From Lunularia cruciata (lineage: Eukaryota; Streptophyta; Marchantiopsida; Lunulariales; Lunulariaceae), in NCBI GenBank assembly GCA_948567375.1, contig OX419760.1, positions 29,512,001-29,576,000 of the forward strand: a DNA stretch of 64,000 nt. Direction: 5' to 3'. The notes under the pieces are model-generated. The model did no database searches. It saw only the letters and a list, made by a program, of their open reading frames with translations, and was not told the origin of the DNA. Made by a program: the position numbers and the translations under genes. The stretch's first letter is position 1. Each line of letters opens with the position of its first letter. This document shows, one piece after another, positions 12,681 through 22,666 of the stretch.

Positions 12681-13823
12681 TCAACCTAAGTGTTTATCGT
12701 CTTTTCCTGACTCCACATCTTGGACCAGGTCCTGATCTCCTACTAACGGCTTTTTCTCCTCGTCCTCTATAGTCTTCGCTTCCACAGCTGGAGCAGGGGC
12801 ACCTTTGGCCTTGACAGTGGATTGCTGGTAGAGGACACCCCCTCCGATGCAGATGAGTAATCCCATGGTGCCGATAGCAGAAGCATGCTGCTCCCAGATA
12901 ACAAGATTGATCACCACAGTAAGCAGCTTGTTGACTACTCCCAACACTGTGAAGCTTGTAGCGGAAATGGTCCTCCGGCATGAGAAGCCAAAGAAGGAAA
13001 TGGAAAGGCCAAACAAGCATGACAGTCCCACAGGGAACCACACGGTCATAGACGTATAGTCGACGGAGTGATCGACAGATGAGTTCTTGAGTTGCATACC
13101 CTCTCCCATGATGACAAGTTCCAGAGGGAAGAGTAAGAGAGCTTCCAAATTGTTGTACAGAACGAGCCCCCAGGTGTTCAGTCCAATAGTCATCACAATA
13201 TGCTTGATGTACACAAAGTCAATTGACATACTAGCCAAGTAAGCCAGAGCCCATCCGTACGTTTCCACTTTGAATTGTGAATCTGTGCCGACGTAAATCA
13301 CAGACCCGGCAAGAATAACTCCGAGAGAAGCCCATGTTTTCAGTGATGGCCAGGGCTGTTTCAAGTATACGGTTTCTCCTATGGCCACAAAGAGAGGAAC
13401 TGCTGACCGAAACACGATGAAGGTATCGACATTGGCGTGAAGAAGCAATTCACTATTAGTGAAAAGAGAAAGATAGTAACAAATGGCAGCTGGTAAGAAC
13501 TTCCACATGGTTTTTAGGCTGAGACGGTCATGCTCCAATAGTTTCACCATTCCGAAAAGCCAAACTCCTCCTGCGCTTGTGGCATACTGGAGAGCTGTCA
13601 ACGCTCCGGGAAAAGGAAAGACCATGATCGCCCATTTGTTGATAATGGACAACAAGGAGGCGGACAGGCAGTATCCGATAGCTATTCCAAACACGGAGAG
13701 CTGTCCTCCGATCCAGGCAAGAGCTCTGTCCTTCCCTTTGGTGAAAACATTGGACACCTGCTGCTCCCCAGCAGTGAGCTCCACACCCCCATTTTTACTC
13801 TTCTGCCCGTCCCCGCTCGCCAT
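12681..13823 (-). CDS. GONST3: Golgi GDP-sugar transporter, GONST3/GGLT1-like (DMT superfamily)
   Basis: A 380-residue protein in one coding exon from ATG (13821-13823) to TGA. It has about ten hydrophobic spans, as in nucleotide-sugar/triose-phosphate translocators. The C-terminal signature CRRTISATSFTVLGVVNKLL (about residues 283-302) and the following NLVIWEQHAS and GGVLYQQSTVK blocks closely match plant GONST3/GONST4, the clade that includes the Arabidopsis GDP-L-galactose transporter GGLT1. It should exchange a GDP-sugar for GMP across the Golgi membrane to feed cell-wall polysaccharide or glycan synthesis. The charged N- and C-terminal tails (KTIEDEEKKPL, ESGKDDKH) face the cytosol in this family. 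The frame opens two codons upstream with TTG CAG, but those bases are a splice acceptor, so the first ATG is the start and a 5' UTR intron ends directly before it. The exact sugar substrate is inferred from the clade. Confidence 0.92.
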   Translation of the reverse strand: MASGDGQKSKNGGVELTAGEQQVSNVFTKGKDRALAWIGGQLSVFGIAIGYCLSASLLSIINKWAIMVFPFPGALTALQYATSAGGVWLFGMVKLLEHDRLSLKTMWKFLPAAICYYLSLFTNSELLLHANVDTFIVFRSAVPLFVAIGETVYLKQPWPSLKTWASLGVILAGSVIYVGTDSQFKVETYGWALAYLASMSIDFVYIKHIVMTIGLNTWGLVLYNNLEALLLFPLELVIMGEGMQLKNSSVDHSVDYTSMTVWFPVGLSCLFGLSISFFGFSCRRTISATSFTVLGVVNKLLTVVINLVIWEQHASAIGTMGLLICIGGGVLYQQSTVKAKGAPAPAVEAKTIEDEEKKPLVGDQDLVQDVESGKDDKHLG

Positions 13824-13832
13824 CTGCAAGGA
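13821..13832 (-). promoter_or_regulatory. 5' UTR intron acceptor abutting the transporter start codon
   Basis: Read on the minus strand the sequence is TTCCTTGCAG immediately followed by ATGGCG. This is a canonical pyrimidine-rich acceptor ending in CAG with the start codon as the first bases of the exon. A leader exon must therefore lie upstream (above 13,830); I could not fix its donor. The whole 5' UTR is contributed by that leader. Confidence 0.65.
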
Positions 13833-14596
13833 AACACAAGTTTTTTATACCTTATGAACAGTTCTTGTTTACCAAACCTGGCCAAGCAGACCTACCGAAT
13901 CCAAGAATGTATATCACGACCATAGAGATGGCTAGTCTCACTGGCCTGTTAGCTTGATATTACAGAGACAGATCACCTACCCTATAGAATTTCAGTGATT
14001 TAGAGCAGAGGTACATCGAAGGGACTGAGGCCTAAGTGCCTGGCTTCTAAATGATGTAAATTTGGAGAGCTGATCGTCCAACTAATTGTTTCAAACAGAA
14101 TACAATCTATAATCTCATCATGTCGTACTTCAGCTTCGTAAACTTTAGGAAGTTCTCAAATTACTAGTGGACAGTAAAGTCTCACAACACGATCGGTGAA
14201 TCAAACAGAGACAAGACTTAGATGGATCCCAAACAAAGGGAAGAATGTTAACCTCAACAAACTGTGACACTAATCTTCTCTGACTGAGACGGCACGTCCA
14301 GCTTGAAATTAATACAATGCTTTGAACTCTCCTCCTCTTATTGCATGGTCTCAGGGCATAAATCATAAAGCATAATGATGATCGTTCCTTTAATTGCTCT
14401 GGTCTATTCTCTAGTAGCAAGTAATACACCATGTGAACTGATAAACCTTGGCTGCTACCATGGTATACAGAATGGTTAAAGAAGTCTCTTGAGGTAGTTC
14501 CCTCAAGTTTCTTCTGAAAGGAACATCCAATCTGTTACTATAGAGTCTAGAACCTAGATCGTCCATATCATATCCTTATCACAAGCTAGTGTTCCC

Positions 14597-14632
14597 CGAG
14601 CAGTGTGAAGATCTGGATCTTCACACTGCTCG
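14597..14632. repeat. Perfect 17-bp inverted repeat with 2-base loop
   Basis: CGAGCAGTGTGAAGATC at 14597-14613 is followed by TG and then its exact reverse complement at 14616-14632. It would extrude or fold as a tight hairpin. No gene end is close enough to call it a regulatory element. Confidence 0.95.
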
Positions 14633-16440
14633 TAAATGGCCATCATCCCTTCGTTACATGTAAAGAAGTTTTCAACCCCTCCAATTCGTGTTCAAACCGT
14701 CCAATATCTATCCTCTCCCCATCACTACTCCGGAAAACCCTGTTAAGGCTTGAAGGAACGAAATCGAGACGATCCCAAAAGACTACGGGGGTGATAAGTA
14801 GCGTGAGTACCTACGGGGAGTCTATATCCTGTCAATTATTAGTTCGATTTGATGCCTTAGCGGCCGGCAGAACGAATCCAATGAATGCCCTGCTGAATCC
14901 AGTTTTTACTCCTTCAATCACTCAAGGTCACACGCCATCGACGGACAATTACGAAATGCATAATTTCTGCATGTCCTTATGCCCCCAGTGACTTGAACCA
15001 AAAACATGCACAGCCGAAGCTTCTGCTACTCTAGCAGTTGAAGCTCGTCAAATACCATTCCTGTACTGAGTTTCTACTCGGACGACGTGCATTCAATCAG
15101 TCAATCCATCGATCAAGCTCACCTCCCAGCCTTCTCTCCTGCCTCTTTAAGCCCACGCAAACCTACCTGAACAAATTGGAAAATCTATGTTTCGGGACGA
15201 CGATTATACATACCTTCAGGAATAAGCTCGCCGAATCCAAAAATCAGGTTCTGCTCAGCGACACCCGGGGCTCCAGTGAGCGTTCGGTACAGAAAGTCCT
15301 CACACCATTAAAGTGCAGGAGTAGGCCATCAATAACATGAAACCTTCGTTCGCAAACGAAACGAAGCGAAGCCGAAGAGATCGATCATGCTCCTCTCCCC
15401 CGCTCTCTACCTCCCTTCCTGGACTACTCAACTCGTCATCTATCGATGACAAAAATTGCTGGTCCTCGTCCCTTCCCACTCGTTGGGATTTCTACTTTTC
15501 CAATCACCTTAACATTATGCACCGAAAGGCGAGATGGAATATTTATACAGTATTAAATTGCCTCCAGGGTCCACCAGCCAACCTGTTTAACCCGCGATTG
15601 TACACGACCCGCATGTTTCCGCGGTGCTTGATGTTCGCTGTTTGCTCGTTACGTCAATCCTTGACCGTCAAGCCCTTCCCTGCCTTCCCACTTCCGCAGT
15701 GCACGCGAGTCTCCCAACTCTCACAATGATTGGTCTGCTTTGCTGCCAATCAGCAGCACCACTATGCCGTCTTTCGTAGCTTTTCCCGTTCGATCGCCCA
15801 GCTCCTCCCCTTTCCTTCCCTCTGGGCCCGACTCTACTGCGTACTGTACCGCGGCGCCATTAACACCGTTATGTAATTACAATGTTCGACGTCGTCGGGA
15901 ATCCTGGTTACCACAAATCCACTCTCATTGGCTACGACGTTTTTAAAACTTTTACTCAAGCGGGCCCCGCAGGAAGTAATTGGAAAGTTACTGTACGCAC
16001 ACCACCACAGTGTACTGCTGGTCAGGTCTACCAAACATGTTTCTGTGTATTTGACTCGAATGTTGCTTGGTTAATTGACCCTCTTCCCAATTCATGCTGG
16101 ACAAACGTTTTTGAAGTTTCCAATTCTGTTTCCTCCAAGAACTCGATTCTTCCAGGAATATGACTGAGGAGGGTTACCTGAAGTAGCTAGATACTAGATT
16201 TGCCGTTTATCACAATGGGTAATGGTGGAGGAGCATAGCTAATATCCATCTGAGAGAGTAGTACCCACCCCAAACGATATTAATGACTCGAAAGAGCCCC
16301 ACGTCCAAGCATGTGTTTTCTGCATGTCAGAGTCTCCTTTCTTTAAATTTTGTATTTTAAATTCTAGAAAAATGAACGTAGATAAAATATCGGAGTTCTC
16401 AAGTTGAACCCCATGATATGCTCTAATTAATCACCCCCAG

Positions 16441-16456
16441 CCCCCCCCCCCCCCCC
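16441..16456. repeat. Poly-C run (16 bases)
   Basis: Sixteen consecutive C residues in non-coding DNA. Runs like this are prone to length error in assemblies. Confidence 0.95.
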
Positions 16457-16631
16457 ATCATCCTAAAAGTCCACACATGCGAAAGCTGAAGGTGAAGGGC
16501 AAACAAAAAGGACTTGTAACATGTAGTTATTCTGTGTACGGTAGATCTTCAGTTAGGTATAACTGCAGTCAATGGCTGTAGAGAATTTTGTAATATCTTA
16601 AAAATATCCGTGAAACTAAATCTTCTATATA

Positions 16632-16646
16632 TGTGTGTGTGTGTGT
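16632..16646. repeat. (TG)n microsatellite
   Basis: A short alternating TG tract in non-coding DNA. Confidence 0.9.
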
Positions 16647-19035
16647 CCGCACCAAGCAATTCGGGATACTGGCGTAAAACGTTAAAGGCTTTCCGTCCGG
16701 GAGCGCAAACGTGTCACCAGAACTAACGCATACAAAGTGCATTCCGATAGGTGGATATTCTAAGGGGCAACACACATTTTTCCTGCTTGCTTGAATTCAG
16801 GTCCATGTATGTGATTCCCGATGATGTGGGCATGGTGAAGTCCGGCGAATTAAGTCTGTGGCTACAGTAATTTCCGCATCTTGAGGCTGACGCATGGTAG
16901 AGCCATGCATGTACCAAGTGTAAAATACATCCATCGCAGTCCATTCCGCAACTTTAGCTAAACGGGTCGACGTAAAAGCCATCGACCACGTCAAACAATC
17001 GACGAGCACGAGTAAACGGTTTGGCTTATCGTCCGGAATGTCGACCTTCCCCTTCGCGTGTCCGTTTCAGCGACCTCGTGTCGCTGTTGCCGCCGGTTAG
17101 TACGTCAGTGGAGTGTTTCTTCCCCTAGCAATAAACAAGTCTCCTTCTCACAGGCGGAAAGGAGCCGGCGTGATTCGGGGGCCGGAATTGCAAGAATACC
17201 CGTCAGACGATGAAGTTCGGACCTGATACTGGTTACCAGGAAGACGCACAAGAGCAACCGTCGATACCGCCGAATATGACATCCGACAGAAAGAGACAGG
17301 GTTGCAAACACGGTACCATCAAGCAGAACGGATTCTTCTCCCTGCAGACCTATCATGCGAGATATCAATCACCAGACCTTTCACGCACGTGTACTTCAGT
17401 ACCTGAACCGATCTACCGTCCGTCTACAACGTTCTAAGCTTTACGCTCCGTGACAAAAATGTCTGAAAAAACACGCAACGTAGCATAAGCGATGGAAAGC
17501 ACACTGTACAGTAGACCGAAGCCTGACACGTATCCTCAATTATTTACTCCTTTCATGGGAACTGGGAACTGCTGATGCTGGGAACACAGTACTGCATGGC
17601 CGGTGAAGGTCCGCTAGGAACTGCTGCGCTTGTAAATAGAGGGGATCTTGTTGAAGTCTTACTCTGATGATCTACGTCGACAGATCCTGAAACGAAGGTG
17701 GATTATTCATCTCCGAAATCGCAAATATGAGGTGAAATTGGCAGTTAACGGGATCCTAGCCTTATATGACATGTTATTAACTTCCTTTCCATTTAATCTA
17801 CGCGCGATAATGTACTTCTTAGAACTGGAGAATGAGAGAATGTACATAACGTAAGAAACCCATTTGCAATCTTGTAATTATAACACTGTATATTTTCTTT
17901 GGTGTATTGGAATAAGATGATAGAAAGAAGGTTGTCTTTGGAGAGAATGTTGGAAGTTCACGAGCAGCGTAAAGATTCATAGCTCACTATGCCTCCTGTA
18001 GGAATCTGAAAATAAATCAAATGTCGATGGGTTGTATTGGCTCTACAATCTGTACATTCTCGGACTCATTTCTGTAGCAGAGGAGGAGACGTAGAGCTCA
18101 GCCTCCCGACGAGGTACATTGGCATTCTGAGCAGTAGAAGATAAAGCCTTGACTTTCTGCAGCTTTGGAATGGACATTGATGTTGAGTTGGTTTTGTGAT
18201 GGTGCCCGCTTGTCTTCCGGTTACATTTCTAGAAAGATTTACTCAGAGTCAATCTGGAAATTTAGAGACACTCGCCCATTGCTGCTTACGCTTTTACATT
18301 AAGATCTCGTTAAATCATGATGGAACAATCGATTCTCTAGTCATGATCATTAAAATGCACAGTCCGCACAAAGCAGACCGTGAGCGAATAAATAGTAGGA
18401 TATTAAGACTTCTACAAATACAGTTACTTCTACATGTGGTTGTTGCTCTTTTCCCTTGGGTCTCGTGTTTGCTCTTCCCTCTTGCACTTCTCAGTGCCTT
18501 ATATTTCTTTTTCTTTTTTCCTCCGGCGTATACTACTTGGCTTGTTGATTAGTTGAAAAAACATATGCAATTGAGTGCCTCTCAAGATCATGTAGATTGA
18601 GGATCATGATCATGTTTCTCTCGATAGATGCTCAAGTTACTGTACAATCGCTAAGCGAAACGAATACTACCCCATTATGCCTTTCATTGTTCATTGTCGA
18701 GAGTCTCGTTTCCCTGTTTGTGTGGTGACGCTCCAGTCCTTATCTCTGTACAGCGATACACTACTGCACTGTGCATCTTCGACAATTGACACTGATTCTC
18801 TTGTTCGATACAGGATTCACCTGTTCAAAGCCAATTACTGAGATTACTTTGCAAGTACCTCTAAGTTTGGGCTGGCACCAACGATTGTGAGACGTTGTGC
18901 CGTCTTTGGCTGGTAGGTTTCCTGTACATTGAACGATTTGAACGACATATAGATTCAAAGTACATATCCATCGACTTGTTGAGATAGGCCGAGGTGCCCA
19001 GATGGTCAGTCAAGGAGCGGTCGCTGTTTCTCAGA

Positions 19036-19113
19036 TTATCATTTGTGAGGTAGGAAAATATCGATCTGATGTTCTTGAGGTTATCGTTTATGAGGTAGGA
19101 AAATATCGATGTG
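19036..19113. repeat. Imperfect tandem duplication, 45-bp unit
   Basis: TTATC(A/G)TTT(G/A)TGAGGTAGG and the following AAAATATCGAT occur at 19036 and again at 19081, the second copy incomplete. No coding role is seen. Confidence 0.85.
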
Positions 19114-19992
19114 TGTGAGACTATTCTAAGTATTGTTATTTGGAGGTTAAGAATGAGAAGACATGTTATTGTTTGGCGGAATAGTGAGCCATTGTGAGTT
19201 GTTTGTATTTTTAAATCAGCTAACTTCAATAGATGAAGAACCTGTAGGGTTGCCCCAGGTTTAACTAGCTGTACTTCAGTGCATGTTCACGAGCATGTTA
19301 TGTTGACACCTTGACCATACTCCTGAAATTGCTCGGAGAGCATCTGGTCAAGTGTCTCTGCTTGGCTACTGCGGTATTTGGGGAATAGTTGAAGTCTCTC
19401 TAAGATTCTCAAAGTGTTCAGAGGAAAGATTCTAAATACTGTACCTCTTAAGATATCTGTGCAACAATTTTCAGGAACTGATTTCCAGAAACAATAGGGC
19501 TTTGCTTTAATATCGTGGATGTTTACAAATAAGTCAGTGATTATATGTGGTTTCCGTAACCCTGGAGATCACTCGCAATTATGTTGAAATAACCACCTTT
19601 TAAGTTAGAGTCCATAAAGTTCAGATGAATAAATGTTATAAAATTATAGCTGGATTCATACAAATTTTAAAAGGGTTCCTCATTGTTCAATTAAAGAGAA
19701 GTGAAACGGTAACATCAAGCAGTATTCTCCTGTGATCTACAATGCTACAACTTTGGCCTTTCTCTCTCATTGAATGGACCCACCTCTTAGTTCCGTCAAC
19801 GTGAAAAGAAGTACCTCTGTTTCTACTAGCTGCAATTATATTGCGTATAGAGCCCCGGAACGAACTCGTCCATGTAATGTGAATATGAGTGCTTGGACAT
19901 TTGATTTCAATTTGCGTCCTAGCTCGATGAGCAAATAAAAAGCCATTTGAATTTGAGTGTTTGGAAAATATCTTCGAGCTTACTTTCAACTT

Positions 19993-20033
19993 ATTTCGCA
20001 ACCCAGAGATAGTGCATCTCTGGGTTGCGAAAT
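19993..20033. repeat. Perfect 17-bp inverted repeat with 7-base loop
   Basis: ATTTCGCAACCCAGAGA (19993-20009) is followed by the loop TAGTGCA and the exact complement (20017-20033). It is a stable potential hairpin in otherwise featureless DNA. Confidence 0.95.
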
Positions 20034-20497
20034 CCCGGCCTGAGTTCACTTTTAGAACAGCTACAGATCATGAAAGAATCATTCGCATGTGGCGCTTCCA
20101 CTTGCTCTCCTTGCCTGGGTAGAAACATAATCATAGTCGTAAACGACGTAGTTAGCTTTTACCCCCTCTGCCACGAGAGGCTCAAACAGTTGACCAGATC
20201 TTAAGCTAAATATATGTAACATATATATTCTGAGTACAACACTTTTTCACTCACTTACAGAAGTGAAGTACTGTAAGGAATTTATCCGAATTGTGAGTTT
20301 ACCGCGAGTTTGCTCTGGAAATTTATCCTCGCGTTCGCACCTTACAAACTCAGAACAAAACTTCTCGTCGCTCCTAACGAAATGAAATTGATCATCATTA
20401 TGTTCACTGACATATGTTCACGGCGGCATTTACCACTGCAACGTCTTTAGCCCCAGTTTATGAGAATTTTATTTTCCGTCACTAAAAACTCGCTTCT

Positions 20498-20520
20498 ACT
20501 TTGCGGACAACGTTAATATA
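20498..20520. mobile_element. Isolated terminal repeat of the 33.1-kb MITE family
   Basis: ACTTTGCGGACAACGTTAAT followed by ATA matches the right terminus of the MITE at 33123-33457 with one mismatch. I cannot find its partner end within 400 bases upstream, so this copy is truncated or its other end has diverged. Confidence 0.6.
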
Positions 20521-21077
20521 TGATCAAAGAAGATCATAGATATCCAATGAATTGGTGGCAATTAGACTTCTCACTCCAATCCTTTAGAGAATCTTCCAAT
20601 CCTTTGCACTTGTTGGTATTCTTGCTCGTTTTCCTTCGAGTATCCTATTTTGCCTTTTGGCCTCTGAATTTTTTCTCTAATCTTGTGTAGAAGTATACTA
20701 GCAGTTCCTTCCCCAGGTGAGAATGCTGTAGAGCTAACTTGTTAGTAAATATCTTGATTCTAAGAAAAATTTACGCTACTTATACATCTAATTATTACAC
20801 ATTCGTCTCAGTATTCCCAGTGAGAAGATCTAGTCTTTCTAAACGAAGTTATAGCTTGTGTTTCGTGCCGACACATTCTGACATAATTGTTCAGAAACTC
20901 GGCGCATAGAACTAGACACTGCAATAAAACATGGGTACCCTCTTCCTTTTGGGTTTACTATTTGGCTCTCTGGCCCTTTGCATGCCAGAGTTGTGAGGCG
21001 GTGATTTGACAAATAATTGAATATCAGGAGTTGCGATCATGTGGTACAGCAGATGAAAAATCGCATACGTTCTGGAC

Positions 21078-21243
21078 GACACACTTGCTACAATGGCCGG
21101 GACAAAAGGGTCGCGACCTCGCGAGAGAGCGCTAACCTCAAAAACCTGGCCTTGGTTCGTATCGCAGGCTGCAGCTCGCCTCCATGAACCCGGAATCGCC
21201 AGTAATCGTTTTCATCGGCGGTCCGCCATACGCCGGTGAATCA
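21078..21243 (+). pseudogene. rrn16: Plastid 16S rRNA (rrn16) fragment, nuclear insertion
   Basis: The plus strand follows the 3' part of plastid 16S rRNA for about 165 bases: TTGCTACAATGGCCGGGACA, then a GGGTCGCGACCTCGCGAGAG block, GCAGGCTGCAGCTCGCCT, CATGAACCCGGAATCGCCAG and TAATCG, then CGCCATACGCCGGTGAAT. Substitutions at normally invariant positions, extra bases after TAATCG (TTTTCAT) and abrupt ends on both sides show it is non-functional. It is best read as an old plastid-to-nucleus transfer (NUPT). A mitochondrial origin is less likely because the GGCCGGGACAAAGGGTCGCG phrase is plastid-like. A protein-like frame on the opposite strand here is an artefact of this rRNA sequence. Confidence 0.85.
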
Positions 21244-21559
21244 CGGATAAACTTATTTAAAAAGAAAGCAAGACCGACCTGAATCCCGTTGATCGTGAGT
21301 TCGTCCATTCCAATCCTTGACTCTGTCGTGCTCGGAAACGTGCTAAAGTCGCAGGAAGACTTCAGAACTCCAGAATTCTTCAGTCGTGTTGCATGAGTCT
21401 TATTACTTTCTTCCAACTAGCTATTATTACATAGAACAAGAATCTCCAGCTCCTCTATCCCAATTTATACTTCCCGATTAGTGGAATAATTAAAAGTTGC
21501 TTTTAAAATGTTATCTCGTCTGGCTCCATTTGGCTCGTACTTTCCACACTTTTTGCTCC

Positions 21560-22065
21560 CCTTTAGTTCCGTTTTACCTATTTTGTCTCACCATTGTACG
21601 GTTCGATGGGGGTCTTCCCATCCTTCGTGTTTTCTACGCGGTCGCCCGTTCTCACTTTCCTGCACAACTCTACCACTGGTGGTGTGAGCCACTGGACAGC
21701 ACCTTTCTTCTCTTGAGGAAACGAGTCGGAGTTCGAGAGCGTTTTATGACCAAACCTTCTTGGAGGATTTTACAATTCAATCACCTGGAAAGACAGGATA
21801 TGAAGGCGGGTCCATGGAGTGTGAGCTACGTCACGCGATATTTAATTTCATTTCTATTCGTTGGTGGTTTCTCCTTCCAACTTTGAGTTCGCCTTTGCTA
21901 TAATTTCATGGTTTCGTATGCATTCTTTCCATTTCAGCCTGTTCTTTCGATATGAGAATAAAAATGAAAAAAGGCGACCGTGTAGGAAAAATGAAGGATG
22001 GGAAGACCCCATCAAGCCGTACAAGGGAGACAAAAAAAGTAACATGGGGCTAAGCCCCAACAGAG
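21560..22065. mobile_element. Non-autonomous TIR transposon with long terminal inverted repeats (MULE-like)
   Basis: The sequence TTGTACGG(T/C)T(C/T)GATGGGG then GTCTTCCCATCCTTC at 21594-21646 reappears inverted at 21973-22024, including the inner block GG(C)GACCG(C/T)GTAGGAAAA. Similarity continues outward (TTTTGTCTC/GAGACAAAA and a TAGCCCC block near 22052), so each TIR exceeds 50 bp and the element is about 0.45-0.5 kb. Long TIRs without a transposase are typical of Mutator-like MITEs; the superfamily is inferred. The same termini occur at 55415-55457, 57872-57916 and around 57973-58035. Confidence 0.8.
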
Positions 22066-22169
22066 TCTGTATGAGAAATCTGCCCTACCGCACCTAAGAT
22101 ATCCGAACTATGCAAGTCATACGGTCTACACACAACTGGAGCATCCGAAGAAACATCACCTAATGTGAT

Positions 22170-22666
22170 TGCTCTCCTATGGATTGCACCAGCCACTGCC
22201 CTCTATAGAGCAATGGATACACGTTGTCTAAAGTAAGCTACAAAGTATGAGAGTGAGAGTGGTACCCCTAACGCTTAACATGATAAGCTCTCGCGCACTC
22301 CCTGACAAATGTGTCAAATGCCGTGTCCATCGCTCCATATAACTCCAAGGCTAGAGGAACAAAGAGGTGACCTCGCTGCATGCCCCTATACTTAGAGACC
22401 TTGCCACTCGCCGCTGCACTCGCCGCCCATCCAGGAGGATGGGTAATCACTCCCTCCGAAACTGTATCACGCGTAGAGTCCGTCACCACGACATCCGCTA
22501 CTGTCATCTGATCATCTCGGACCAGGTATAAATCTGCCTTGACACGTGTCGTCTGCAACACATACGAACGCTCCCTCCTCGAAATGAGAATGGTAAATCT
22601 CTTTGCTTTAGATACAACAGATGCCAAGAAGAGCTCTGACAGGTCGCGAAATAGATATAGCCTCAC
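22170..22666 (-). mobile_element. C-terminal fragment of a retroelement reverse-transcriptase protein with endonuclease-like domain (broken)
   Basis: The minus-strand frame 22268-22666 (132 codons) contains KADLYLVRDDQMTVADVVVT, then about 30 residues on KVSKYRGM, and FVPLALELYGAMDTAF. This is the pattern D...D...K plus a P..(E)..G tail seen in the C-terminal region of many plant reverse-transcriptase proteins, where a PD-(D/E)XK-like fold is plausible. After the stop at 22268 the similarity resumes in another frame (SYFVAYFRQRVSIAL, then a stop, then AVAGAIHRRAI), which matches the last conserved block of the copies at 29.9 kb and 63.7 kb. The upstream catalytic RT domain is absent. It is therefore a 5'-truncated, frameshifted pseudogene. 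Its base composition is much less AT-rich than the other copies, so it comes from a different or younger subfamily. Confidence 0.65.

Larger units (their letters stand above)
13833..21077. other. Long stretch without a convincing gene
   Basis: The first part (to about 15.8 kb) should contain the leader exon and promoter of the minus-strand transporter gene, in near-balanced base composition. Beyond that I find only short unrelated frames. Embedded features are listed separately: two perfect hairpins (14597-14632, 19993-20033), a C16 run (16441-16456), a (TG)n tract (16632-16646), a 45-bp tandem duplication at 19036-19113 and a MITE end at 20498-20520. Confidence 0.5.

Noticed and set aside
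21138-21416. 92-codon minus-strand open frame
   Set aside because: It is the antisense of the plastid 16S rRNA relic and its flank; the apparent protein has no independent support.
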